Assembly: GCA_021521415.1 (NCBI GenBank)
Contig: JAIQDT010000233.1
Span: forward strand, 2,108,001-2,172,000
Source: Bidens hawaiensis
Taxonomy: Eukaryota > Streptophyta > Magnoliopsida > Asterales > Asteraceae
Length of the DNA: 64,000 nucleotides
Reading direction: 5' to 3'
Every line of letters begins with the position of its first letter. Positions within the stretch are counted from its first letter, which is position 1. Positions 22,367-32,504 of the stretch are shown here, piece by piece. Both the position numbers and the translations under genes were made by a program. Under the pieces are notes generated by a model that saw only the letters and a program-made list of their open reading frames with translations, made no database searches and was not told the DNA's origin.

Positions 22367-23219
22367 TGTTGTAATCGATCTGCCCAAGACACATATTTGA
22401 GTTGATGTGGCTAGTACGTTATGTACCAAGTCGGGTCATACCCAATAACAAGCGGGACAAACACCATGATATTTATTATTAGATATGATCTAACTAATAA
22501 TATCAACACTTATAATATTTGGAAAACTAGTTTTCTAAATATTTTCACTTGTGTGATAAATAAATTGTATGGATAATTTATATTTTGAGAGATGTTATTT
22601 AAATTGGTTAAATAACATTTTGCATGTTACATGTTTTATGTCATGTTACAAGTTTATTATGTAACATGGACATAGATAATAAATAAATAAATGGAGTTTG
22701 AAATTTAGGTGGGAAAGCCCCACTTGGCCGGGCCCCTCTCCCCTCTCTCCCCCTCTTCTTTTATAGTTTCAAAACATGAATGTGTTGTGGTTGAAGGATC
22801 ATAATTCTTGGACAATTCACAACACACTTTCTCTCAAACAAACAAGTTTCTCTCTCCCTCTCTCTTTTCGGATAAACAAGAGGAAGAACACAAGGGAGAT
22901 TTGCAAGAGTGTAATTCCTAGCAAATAGGTGTTTGTTGGAAGGATTTAACGGGTATAAAAGCTTGAGGTTTTCTCTTTTGAAGGTTTGTCATTCACAATA
23001 TCATCACCTTCTAGTTTCTGGAAATTTGATTGTATGTATCCAAACACACTATGGTTGTTATTTGATAGCATGCAAATCGTATATGGATCCCGGATTGGGT
23101 TTTAACATAAAATGGGTTTTATTTGTATTGGTAAACAAGATTTAAAACTTATTATTTCTACTGCGTTTTTCACATATAATGGGTTATATGGACTTTGATA
23201 ATCTTGTGATAACCCAACA
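22367..23219 (+). mobile_element. 3' LTR of element C
   Basis: Starts TGTTGTAATCGATCTGCCC after the polypurine tract and ends AACCCAACA; 853 bp. Homologous to both LTRs of element D along its length, including CACATATT, GTTGATGTGGCTAGTA and the AAGGATTTAACGGGTAT-type end region. CT-rich runs at 22735-22765 and 22845-22865 correspond to those in D. The next bases, CTGAT, are a possible target duplication that cannot be checked. Confidence 0.85.
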
Positions 23220-23230
23220 CTGATACCACT

Positions 23231-23582
23231 TGAAAAATCGTTTTATGGATCAAGATCACGTTATGTTTACTCTATGATGATTAATGGCGGAAACACTATT
23301 CAAAGGGATAAAGACATAGCAATTCACACAAGTACTCAATATTATTAATATGAGATGAAAACTCTCTCTCTTTCTCTAGATTACAAGATATGACTCTCTA
23401 AGAATTGTTACAAAATATGACATGTAAACTCTTACTTATACTAAAACACTATGGACTGTATAAGTGGGTGTGGTGTATAAGCTTATACATTTATCAAATT
23501 ATACGTTCCTTACAACAATATTATCTCGTTTAACTCGTTTAACCAATCCAAGACCTAGCGATAGACAAAAAATGCTCTAACA
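23231..23582 (-). mobile_element. LTR G: 5' LTR of a minus-strand copia element
   Basis: On the minus strand it begins TGTTAGAGCATTTTTTG and ends GATTTTTCA, followed by AG and TGGTATCAG (rest lost), the start of a tRNA-iMet PBS at 23221-23228. Element C abuts that PBS, so the interior of G was separated by C and is not visible. The LTR is 352 bp. It is attached directly to the F ORF2 sequence at 23583, suggesting G inserted into or next to F. Confidence 0.72.
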
Positions 23583-26073
23583 CACCTTTAAATTATGTTG
23601 ACACACATAATATTGATAGATGTCTATTTGATCCCCCTCCAACTCACAAGGAGTTCAAGTCTATGATTGTGGGGCTGAATACATGTAGGATTTCTCACGC
23701 CTTACGAGAAAATCTTGTGATCCGCAAGAAGATGGTGACTGATTTTTCGGACTATGCCTCTATCAATAAAAGAGGTGACGGGGGAGCAGGCACTATAGAG
23801 TTAATGATCTAGAAGAAGCCAGTGATTATCGCTGAGGCTATTATTCATAAAGTGTTGTTGTTCGGTGATCAACCTGATTACCCTGTATAATATTCTACTA
23901 GAGGCTGTGGCAGAGATGGTGCAACGAATGGGATACGAGAGAACCTATCCTCCAGCCATCAAGAAGTTGTTTCATCCATATTGGAGGTTCTTGATTCACA
24001 CCTTCTTTACATGTGTCTCGGGACTAAAGGGGGGTTCTGACAAGATTAGCCACACCCAGAAGTCAGTTGTGGTTGTTTTGATCATGGACTAGAACTACAA
24101 CTACTCAAAGTTTTTGTTCGATGAGATGATAAGCAACCTGAAAGGGAAGAAGAAGGAGATGCTCATGATGTATCTGAGGTTTCTACATTTGATCTTTGAT
24201 TCTCATTATCCTGATTTGAATTGATGTGTAGTGACGCTAGATTTGAAGGCCATGGGACCGAATACCTTTGGTTTGATGAAGCAGTCGAGAAAAAATGCTA
24301 AAGTGGTTTATCAGGGACTTCATCCGCTGGTAAAGTTTGGTCGATTTTCAAAGACTGAGGCTGCTGCTATTACTACTATTGCTGAGGAACATGTTGTTCA
24401 TGTTCAAAGGTCTACAACTGCCTTTGAAACCATTTCCGATGGTGAATCTAATAGTTCTCCATCACAACCTTTGGAGACTGAACACCAGGTGCAACAATCT
24501 GTACTCACTGCTGAACAACTTGAAGCTTTCGAGACGTTTAAAAAAATCTCCGGTCATCTTCATTGAAACCTCCTCAATCAATTGTTGTAACATATTATAA
24601 TTATGATGATGTTGAAGATGGTCCGTGTAAACGAAAAAAGAAAGATCCAAGACCGGGTGTGCTGGCTTAGTAATCTTATGCCAACCGTTCAATTGACACC
24701 AAATGAGCCCGTCATTGTTGAGACCTAAACTCAACAAGGCCCATCTATTAAAGCCCAACATACTTAAGATCAAATTTTTGATGATATTATGCAAGAGTTT
24801 GAGTTTGAAGCCCATATCCAGTTTACCATTGAACCCTCTGGATCGTTTGATCCGACTGGTTAAGAAAGCTCAAGTGCAGCTGAGAAGATTGCCCACATTC
24901 TTGCCATGCAAGACAAATTTTTACAAGGGTAAAGGGATTGCTTTGGAAGCTGAACCAGTTGATGTACATTCTTTACAACGCAAAGTGTTTGAGCTTGAAC
25001 AAGACTCTGTGGTGAAAGATTTACGCATTCAAGATCTTGAAGCCAAAAACGCTGATAAATACTCAAATATTCAAGAGCTTCAAGCGAGCATGGGTGGTCT
25101 TACCGCTTTGTATTTTGATCTCCAACAAAAGATTGTTAAAAGATTTGGAGATAAATTTAAAGGGGGTGATGATAGAGATGAAAATATTGTTGGTGATAAG
25201 CAAGATGCTCTTGTTGATAGCGTCTCCAGTTTGCGCCCTGCCTCAAATATTGATACTTCTGTGCAACTGGAGAAATACTTATCCGCTCTACCCAAGACCG
25301 CTGAACAGATGGAAAGAATCAAAAGAAATATGTTGATCAGGAAGAATTCTAATCAGAACATCGTGTCCTCTAACCATCCAGATAAATTTGTGATGGAACT
25401 TCAAAAGGGATTTTCTGATTAGCATGGAGATCGTTCTGGGCTCATTTCTTGGGGATACGATATAGAAAAAGAAATGGGTGGGTCAAACGCAAATCAAGAA
25501 ATATGGGATATTACAAGAAGATGAAGAATTTTGGGTCGTGGATGAAAGTCGATTTGAGTGATTTTAATACAAGCTCCCTTCCACAACCCGAATCATGATC
25601 CAAAGGCCATCAATTTCTGGAACTTCTTGTGCAACCAAGTTGAAAGAAGATTTCCCAATATGCCTACTGTTGAATCATTTGTCAAGAAAGCTAAGGGGGT
25701 ACGTGATCCTTATACGAATAAGCCAATGTTGAATGCTATGTGGCCTCCGACTGCTAAAGTGACGTCCATTCCGATCACCAAGAGATTTCCTAAAGGTGCT
25801 CTTGATGAGATGAAGTTTTGGACTTATGATGGTGAGACAGCTACTGTTAATATACGGTTGAAGAAGGCACAATATCGTGTTGTTGATCCGCGAGACTTGT
25901 TGAAGTTCGGTTAGAACGACATCAAGACCCTCTGCAGCTTTCAGATTATGGCAGAACCACTGTATGAGCCAGCTTCTAAGGAGTATACTGGTACGGTGGG
26001 ATCGACTGTTCGAACAAGTTTATGGACATGTGCTTACAAAGAATCTGATGTTGAAGTAATGGAGCACGAGTGA
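23583..26073 (+). pseudogene. ORF2 of element F (third family), fragmented
   Basis: The N-terminal homology starts at about 23598 with THKEFKSMIVGLNTCRISHAL, followed after a stop at 23810 by YWRFLIHTFFTCVS and SKFLFDEM, then MYLRFLHLIFD, the same landmarks as A, A' and B. A coiled-coil-like segment (LQRKVFELEQDSVVKDLRIQ, near 24970) follows. The C-terminal domain FWTYDGETATVNI then YRVVDPRDLLKFG (25810-25915) matches A' (YYDKRTGEAVINL, IRVIDPMWLVNL). The last in-frame stop is near 26073, just before the polypurine tract. No start codon or promoter is preserved because LTR G replaces that region. Confidence 0.68.
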
Positions 26074-26090
26074 AGATCAAGCTATAAACC

Positions 26091-26441
26091 AACAGGGAGA
26101 TTGTTGGGCTACACTAGATAGTTTATGCTTAATATATATGGGCTTGGTTTTGGGCTAACATGTAACACCGAAATCTCTTCATTTCGGTGGGCTTTTGGTA
26201 CGGGTTTGGGCTTAGGGTGTTTGGTGCATTATATATATCTTGTAATTAGGTCTTTTGAGGGCAGGTCATTCATAGAATAGTGAGAGACGAGAGAGTCTTT
26301 TTTATCATTTATATTGTCATCATTGTTAAGGGCTTAACCACCCGACGTTGAATATAATGTGTGTTTTGAAGTTGTTCTGTGTGTTTATTGTGTTTGTTCG
26401 TATTTGTACTGAATCAATTCATTGTTATATTCCGCCTAACA
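26091..26441 (+). mobile_element. Polypurine tract and 3' LTR of element F
   Basis: AACAGGGAGAT (26091-26101) precedes a TG-start LTR, TGTTGGGCTACAC, ending CCGCCTAACA at 26441 (340 bp). A TATATATAT run lies near 26230. The LTR contains a perfect 9-bp-stem hairpin (CACCGAAAT / ATTTCGGTG, 26166-26189) and several GGGCTTGG-like words rather than the TTCGTTA or CTTATACG motifs of the other families. LTR size matches G (352 bp), but the sequences differ. Confidence 0.75.
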
Positions 26442-27357
26442 ATGGGTTTAATTAATATCACATTAAAAAATCTTTCATTGGGACTTACAGAGATGGAAGG
26501 GCGATTTGGTCAATATGATTCTCTGCTCAACTCACAAAAATATGTACTGCTTTAGTAGAATAGATTTCATATTTGTCTTGGTTTATTTTTTAATTCAAAA
26601 ATATACAAAATCGAAAAATATTTTGTTTTCTTCTTTATTTTCAATTTCCGAGCTGGAAGGTAAAATTTGAAAAAGAACATACCAAAAATATTTTCCCACG
26701 TTTTTAAATTTATTGTTTTTAAGTTATTTTTTTAACTTATGTGTTTGTCACGTATGCTTCTGTTAAGGTATTGATTTTACCCCAGTGGTAAACATTTTAA
26801 GGTAAAGATTATCGAGACACATTTTTCGATGCATATTTAATCATTGGAAAGCCGAAGATGAATATTTTTCATTTTTACTTTGTTATATAATTCTCCATTC
26901 GTTACTTTGATTGTAACGAATGGAACCCATTCACTATCATTATTGATAATGAATGAAGGTCATTCGCAAGGAAACTAAATAACGAATTACGTTCTTACAC
27001 CTATTCGCTTTCGTTGGCCTTATAACGTATGATCTAATTCGTCATTGATTATGATAACGAATGAAGAACGAATAACTTGCTATACGTTATGATTTTTAAC
27101 TTATTGATTGATTCTTTAATTGTCATTAAAGAATGAAACAACGAATGAAGGCCATTCATTAAATTGAAATTATAGAATGAGCTCATTCTTTTGCATTGGG
27201 AAGTGTGCATATATGAAATTATATAATCTATAGTGTTAAATGAATCATCTCATTCATTCATCTTAATTATCACCTTCCTAACCAAACTCTTGCAAATTTT
27301 TCAAGAATTTCCAACACTCATTAAACTTCGTTTCATCAATCATTCTATATTCACAAG
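26442..27357 (+). promoter_or_regulatory. A' spacer: pol-downstream region, motif array, ORF2 promoter and first exon
   Basis: The part from about 26485 is the plus-strand equivalent of the A spacer (inverse of 2740-2470). TTCGTTA/TAACGAA motifs cluster at 26890-27190. CATTGGGAAGTGTG (27194-27207) and TATA-like CATATATGAA / TTATATAATC follow, as in element A at 2128-2094. A predicted short non-coding exon ends at CACAAG (27357). No gag-pol is present upstream: this copy is truncated at the F LTR boundary. Confidence 0.65.
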
Positions 27358-28028
27358 GTAATGACGATTCTAACGCGATGATTTTTAACAAAACTGATGT
27401 ACATTTGATGGGCTAATCATAAACTTTATATAACCGACTTATGTATTAAACTAACGAGCCAATTAAACATGCTTGATTGTCCTATCTGTTGATTGGGGTT
27501 GGATAGTGATACCATTACCATTCAAAAATTATCAGTTGTGTATTGATTCATTGAGTATTTGACTCAATTGTAGATTTCACTAGCATGTTTGACTATTAAA
27601 TATTAATGATTTTGACTTTGACGAATGGAGTCAAATGATAATCTTTATTGATTCTATTCGTTATGAACAACGAATGGAGGGTCATTCCCATCAACCGTGG
27701 CCGAATGAATCCATTTGTTCTGACTTGATAACGAACAAGTATATTCGCTTGATTTTATGTCGAATGAAACCTCATTCGTTTCAATGTTCAACGAATGAAC
27801 TCATTGGTTACTAAGACATTCATTATTGTGTTATTCGTTAGTGCATTGATAACGAATCATCTCATTCATTATAACGAATGAGGCCATTCGTCATAGTGAA
27901 TGAGATAATGAATAAGCTTATCATTTTTAGAATTTCAAACATAATCAATTTTCACTAAGTGTTTTTAGTGAAATTTGTATAATTTAAATGGTGTTCGGGT
28001 TTACTCTTGTTCGGGTTTTATGTTACAG
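27358..28028 (+). other. Predicted leader intron of ORF2 (A'), with motif array
   Basis: Donor CACAAG|GTAATG at 27357/27358 and acceptor TTATGTTACAG|AAATAG at 28028/28029, 671 nt. A second TTCGTTA cluster occupies 27630-27910. The acceptor is 17 bases before the ATG at 28046. The layout copies that of element A on the other strand. Confidence 0.48.
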
Positions 28029-28045
28029 AAATAGCTAATGAGATC

Positions 28046-30842
28046 ATGGTTGATGCTCCGACACCACAGGACCCTAATGTTCAAGAGAACCATGTTGTAC
28101 AAAAAGATCTTGTTATTCAAGAGGCACCACAAGCACAACAGGATCAAGCACCACAACAACAACAACAAACACAAGCACCACAACAAGCAGCACCGGCCGT
28201 TGCAGAACTCACTTATGATAAGAAACACAATATTTGTGCTTTCTTGCAAGAAGACTTTACGGATCATCACATGCTTGGAGACGTAATTGCATTCTTACGT
28301 CGTTCACGCATTCATTTTGCTATTTCGGCTTATTCCCCTGTACATTTTAGCGTGATTCGTCCTTTCTAGGTATCTTATGCTGAAAAGACTATTATAGCAG
28401 AAGTGCAGAAGAAGACAATAAATATTGACGCTAATATGATTCGTCGTGTTCTCGTTTTGCTGACACGAAAGATCATCCTTGCGAGTTTGACAAGACGCTT
28501 ATCTGTGGTTTATTTCGACGATTATTTTACAAAGGCGATCTTGAGCGTTCCCAATATAACAAGGCATACGTGTGCGATAAATACAAGTATCTGCTTCATG
28601 TTTTTATACGTTTCCTTGGGGACGCAAGGGTGGTTTCAAAGAATGCAGGATCATGCTGCAATCCTCGTACGTCGCATCGATATTGAACAAACCATTCAAT
28701 TTCTCTGATCTTATATTTTATCACCTACAGGAGAATTGTTTGGTCAAGCATCAAATTAACAAATTTCTTATGTATCCGCGCTTCCTCCAGCTCATCATTC
28801 AGGATTTGTTACCTAATTTCTTGATTGATCAAACATTGATGGATAATGTTTTAGTCTTGGAACATATGACAGCTGACACCATGAAACGTATGAAGACATA
28901 TCGGAAGTATACAACTGAGGATAGACCTAGGGCTAAATGTTTGATTGGTCATCTAGAGACTCCAGACTATGCATGTCCTTCTAATGATTGTTGGATCCAT
29001 GATGATTCGGATTCTAAACGTGAAGAGGGACCAGGTGGGAACAATGGTGGTGATGATGGTGTTAATTGTGGAAATAGGGGAGATAGGAGATAGGTTGTGG
29101 TTGAGGCAGCTGCTTCTCAGGCTGCTCACCGAAAGAGGAAAGGGAAAGCTGTTATGAAAGACCAACCACCAAAACAAAGAGTTACGAGGGGAAGAGGTGT
29201 GAAGACTTGTCCTCAAGTACCAAGGTCGTCTGCTCAACAAGTACTGGTGATGTCGCCTACTGTTAGCACCCCGGTTATTACTCTTGAGACAACGGCTTCC
29301 ACAATTCTGAGATTCGCGTCATCAACAAGATCAAATGCTGATGAATCAACGAAGAATGGTGAGCCATATATCGTATTTCCAAAAGGAGAATCGAGAACTA
29401 CGTGACCTTGTTACTGCTCAGGGGGAGAAGATCAAGGCTCAAGAGGAAATTATTCTTCAACTAAATTTTAAGGATGATGCACTGAAATAGTTGAAGAACG
29501 ATGATGATGATAAGATCCTGATGAGGCTGGATGGGGTGGTAGTGAGCAAAAACAATCTTCGAGTACGTCATGTTCCGCTACTAATATTGACGGAAATGAT
29601 CGATAGTTGGTAGTGTATCAAGATACTACCAATGTTACTCAAATCGAGATGATCAAAGCCAACACAACTTTATTTACGGATTATAAAAGGGGTATTGTTA
29701 TGAGTTCGGGGAATGCTGATGAGATCGAGGAGGGAGAGTTTGTAGACTTTGCCCTGTCTCGAGATCAAATTTCGTTGTTACTGGGTTTGAATGATGAAGA
29801 ATTGGATGTGTTGGAAGCCGAGGAGGATTTTGAGGTAGTTGATGATGATGAGGTACGATTTGACATGAGTATTCCATCTATGGATACGTCGTTTATTTAT
29901 GAGAACATCGAGGTTGAGGATGTGACTGCAGAGGAATACCCTGATCTATATACGCATTCTAATGTTGATTAGGGTGTTTCATTCTTCACTGATGAACATG
30001 CTAAAGTTGCTGAAGAACATCTGGAGAAAACCATGAAGAAGAAATAAAAGGTCTCGGAAAGAGGATCCGGTTGAAAGGATCCTACTTTCGTGGGCATTTC
30101 AGGGTACTTAAAAAATCCCACTTTCTAAGATTATTGAAGCATACAGGTACGTCGACAAAGAACAAGAAATGGAAGTCAAAGCACGTGCAAAAGCTCACCA
30201 AAAGACAACTTTCAAAGCATCGAACACCGTCAAAGGTGACATTGTATCATGGCAATATGATTCAGACCTGAAGGTATGCATAATTAAATGGGAGAACGAC
30301 ATTTAGTACTATCAATACATTGCTGATGTTCTCACATTGCCGAGGTGGGATGCGCAGAGTGTCGCTAATCGGCCATTTGTAAATCGTAGTGGATATCAAC
30401 CGGCAGGATGGTTTCATCAACATCTTCTATTGAGAGTCAATCACGGGTTTAAGTTTTTGAAACCGCAAGTGCCAACCAAAAAGTATATAGACGAGATAGA
30501 TCCAAAGATAGGTTAGAGAAAGCTCGTACTGAAGGTCAAGCCTCCACGCACGATGAATCAAGTCCTTACTATACATTCAACATGTGGTATTATGACAAAC
30601 GAACGGGTGAAGCGGTTATCAATCTGGGCATAGGTCTGAAGACGGAATTCATACGAGTCATCGATCCGATGTGGCTCGTTAACTTATCAGAGACAGACAA
30701 TGACTTGCTGTTCAAGAATAATATTTTGTTTGCTGACGTTGAAGATTACGATCGAGCTATGCAATTCCAGCGCGCTGATTGTATTTGTCACGCGTTTGGA
30801 GTTCATAGTTGTGTTGATTGGAAGACAAAGCGTTTCAGCTAA
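28046..30842 (+). pseudogene. ORF2 of element A' (full-length but broken)
   Basis: Begins MVDAPTPQDP, then a Gln-rich stretch, then FLRRSRIHFAISAYSPVHFS. A TAG (28367-28369) replaces the Trp of the conserved FW. Frameshifts scramble 28400-28650. From 28653 the frame carries NFSDLIFYHLQEN, FLMYPRFLQLII, WIHDDSDSKREE, then after one in-frame TAG (29091) a basic block HRKRKGKAVMKDQPPKQR that resembles a nuclear localisation signal. An acidic region follows (29607-29972), and the C-terminal domain WYYDKRTGEAVINL and RVIDPMWLVNLSETD ends at 30842. About 930 codons. No membrane segment seen. Function unknown. Confidence 0.72.
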
Positions 30843-30864
30843 ATTAAAGACAACGAGCACGAGA

Positions 30865-31418
30865 CGAGGGGGAGTTTGTTAGTACACTGTTTTAGTAATC
30901 TCGGTCTTTGTAATAATTATTTTTTATTTATATTAATGTAAAGGGCATTTTGGTAATTACTATTCCCAATCATTATGTTTTTCAGCTCATTCATTAAGGA
31001 TGTTTAACGAATGATTCTATATGTTATTATTATTGTTCATTCGTTAAGGATGTTTAACGAACGAACCTAATCGTTATTGTTTAATCACTATTCGTGATGT
31101 AATGTTGACGAATGAGGTATAGCGAATGAGTCATTCGCTATACTCATTAACTTATGTAAATAATTAAGACGAATGAATCCATTCGTTACGGGATGGGTAA
31201 CTAATGAACTTCATCTTCTATATATAGGATGTTAAGCTTCATAATTTAGTATGTGTTCTAATTAATTCTTTGTGAGTCGGAACTTCGTTTAATCTAACCT
31301 ATTGTTCACCTACACATATTAGTAACTAGATCTTAGATCAATATCGATATGAATTGATTAAGTATTAAGCTCTATCAAGCTCTCTCAAATCTTCCTTGAT
31401 CATCATTTAGGACCAACA
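30865..31418 (+). mobile_element. Polypurine tract and 3' LTR of A'
   Basis: CGAGGGGGAGTT (30865-30876) precedes the LTR, TGTTAGTACACTG to GGACCAACA (30877-31418, 542 bp). It pairs with the 536-bp LTR of element A. TTCGTTA/TTAACGAA motifs cluster at 30985-31190, immediately upstream of a TATA box CTATATATAGG at about 31218. The layout fits a motif array in the promoter-proximal part of the LTR. Confidence 0.85.
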
Positions 31419-32504
31419 CAATATATTTTTAGAAAAATGGATTAAAGTTAAGTTATTTCAGTAAAACCAAGGTTATTACCTTGAACTTGATCAAACGCAT
31501 GGGTGTGAATGTTTGGTTGTTGAAAATTTTGAAATTTGTCAAAATGCAACGTATAAGTTGAGACAGATACGCCGCATAAGTTAATACTTATACGGGGCAT
31601 AAATTTGTCCAACTTGCACGTCGCATATCATATTTTATGTCTTATACGGGTATAAGGTATCACTATATCTACATCTCAATAGACGTACATGCATAAACGG
31701 TTCAGTTTCAACTTATACGCTTCACTTTTCTCTCAATTTATAAAATTGATTTTATTCTGTTACGCTGCCCAAATTTTTTGTTTTCCCGGTGATTCACACA
31801 TCACGAAAACGTTTAAAGGTATATCATTTTTCTGACTTAATGGTTTTAATTATGCAGGAGTGACGGAATGATCAATTGAACCAATTAGGGTTCTATATGG
31901 AAGACAATAGACAAACAAAATTTTATATGGACTTAATTAATAATAAATGAATACGAAACCCTAAATCTGTCAATTAGTGTTCTTAACAAATTTAAATGTC
32001 AAAATTTATTGCTCTATTATGAATATCGACATGATGAGAATGTTAATCAATAATCATTTCATGATAGTTATTAGGTTCGGATTGAAAGTTGGGATCTGCA
32101 TTGAGCGTATACGACATATATGTCGTGTAAGTCAAACTGACTTATACGTTGTATAAGTCTAAATAAACATATACGCCGGGTAAGTCTAAAGTGAATTATA
32201 CGGCGCATAAGTAAATTTGACATATACGCTATATAATTGAGTTTTTGACTTATGCGCTGCATCTTACGACTTAAATGGTGCATATGTCAAAACATACTTT
32301 TACGGTACTTGGCTTAAACGCTGGATATCCAAAATGACATATAAATTAAAGTCTTATATTCATTGTATTGTATTATACGCAACAGCAAGACATATACGTT
32401 GTATACATTATTCAGTTTGACATATACGCTAGATCAATCAAAAGACTTATACGCTGGTTATACATTTAGTCATTTTCTAACTCTAATATCTTGTGTTTTT
32501 ATAG
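31419..32504 (+). promoter_or_regulatory. B spacer: CTTATACG motif arrays, first exon and leader intron of ORF2
   Basis: No gene. Words such as CTTATACG, ATATACGC and CGTATAAG recur in both orientations at about 31550-31730 and 32100-32460. A predicted donor TTAAAG|GTATAT at 31818/31819 and acceptor TTTTTATAG|ATG at 32504/32505 frame a 686-nt intron whose acceptor abuts the ORF2 start codon. A weak TATA candidate is near 31736. The structure parallels A and A' but uses a different motif. Confidence 0.55.

Larger units (their letters stand above)
15008..23219 (+). mobile_element. Element C: Ty1/copia retrotransposon, 5' part displaced by element A
   Basis: Plus-strand gag, protease, integrase, RT, RNase H, PPT and 3' LTR are present. 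The gag start and 5' LTR are on the far side of element A, outside the window. A 3.0-kb solo LTR splits gag. Close relative of the complete element D (36150-43613): the sequence from 15012 matches D from about 39137. Lineage within copia not assigned. Many stops and frameshifts; inactive. Confidence 0.88.

Noticed and set aside
24462..25336. Long antisense and alternative-frame ORFs over element F
   Set aside because: The coiled-coil ORF2 frame and C-terminal homology lie in the plus-strand frames; the others have no family features.
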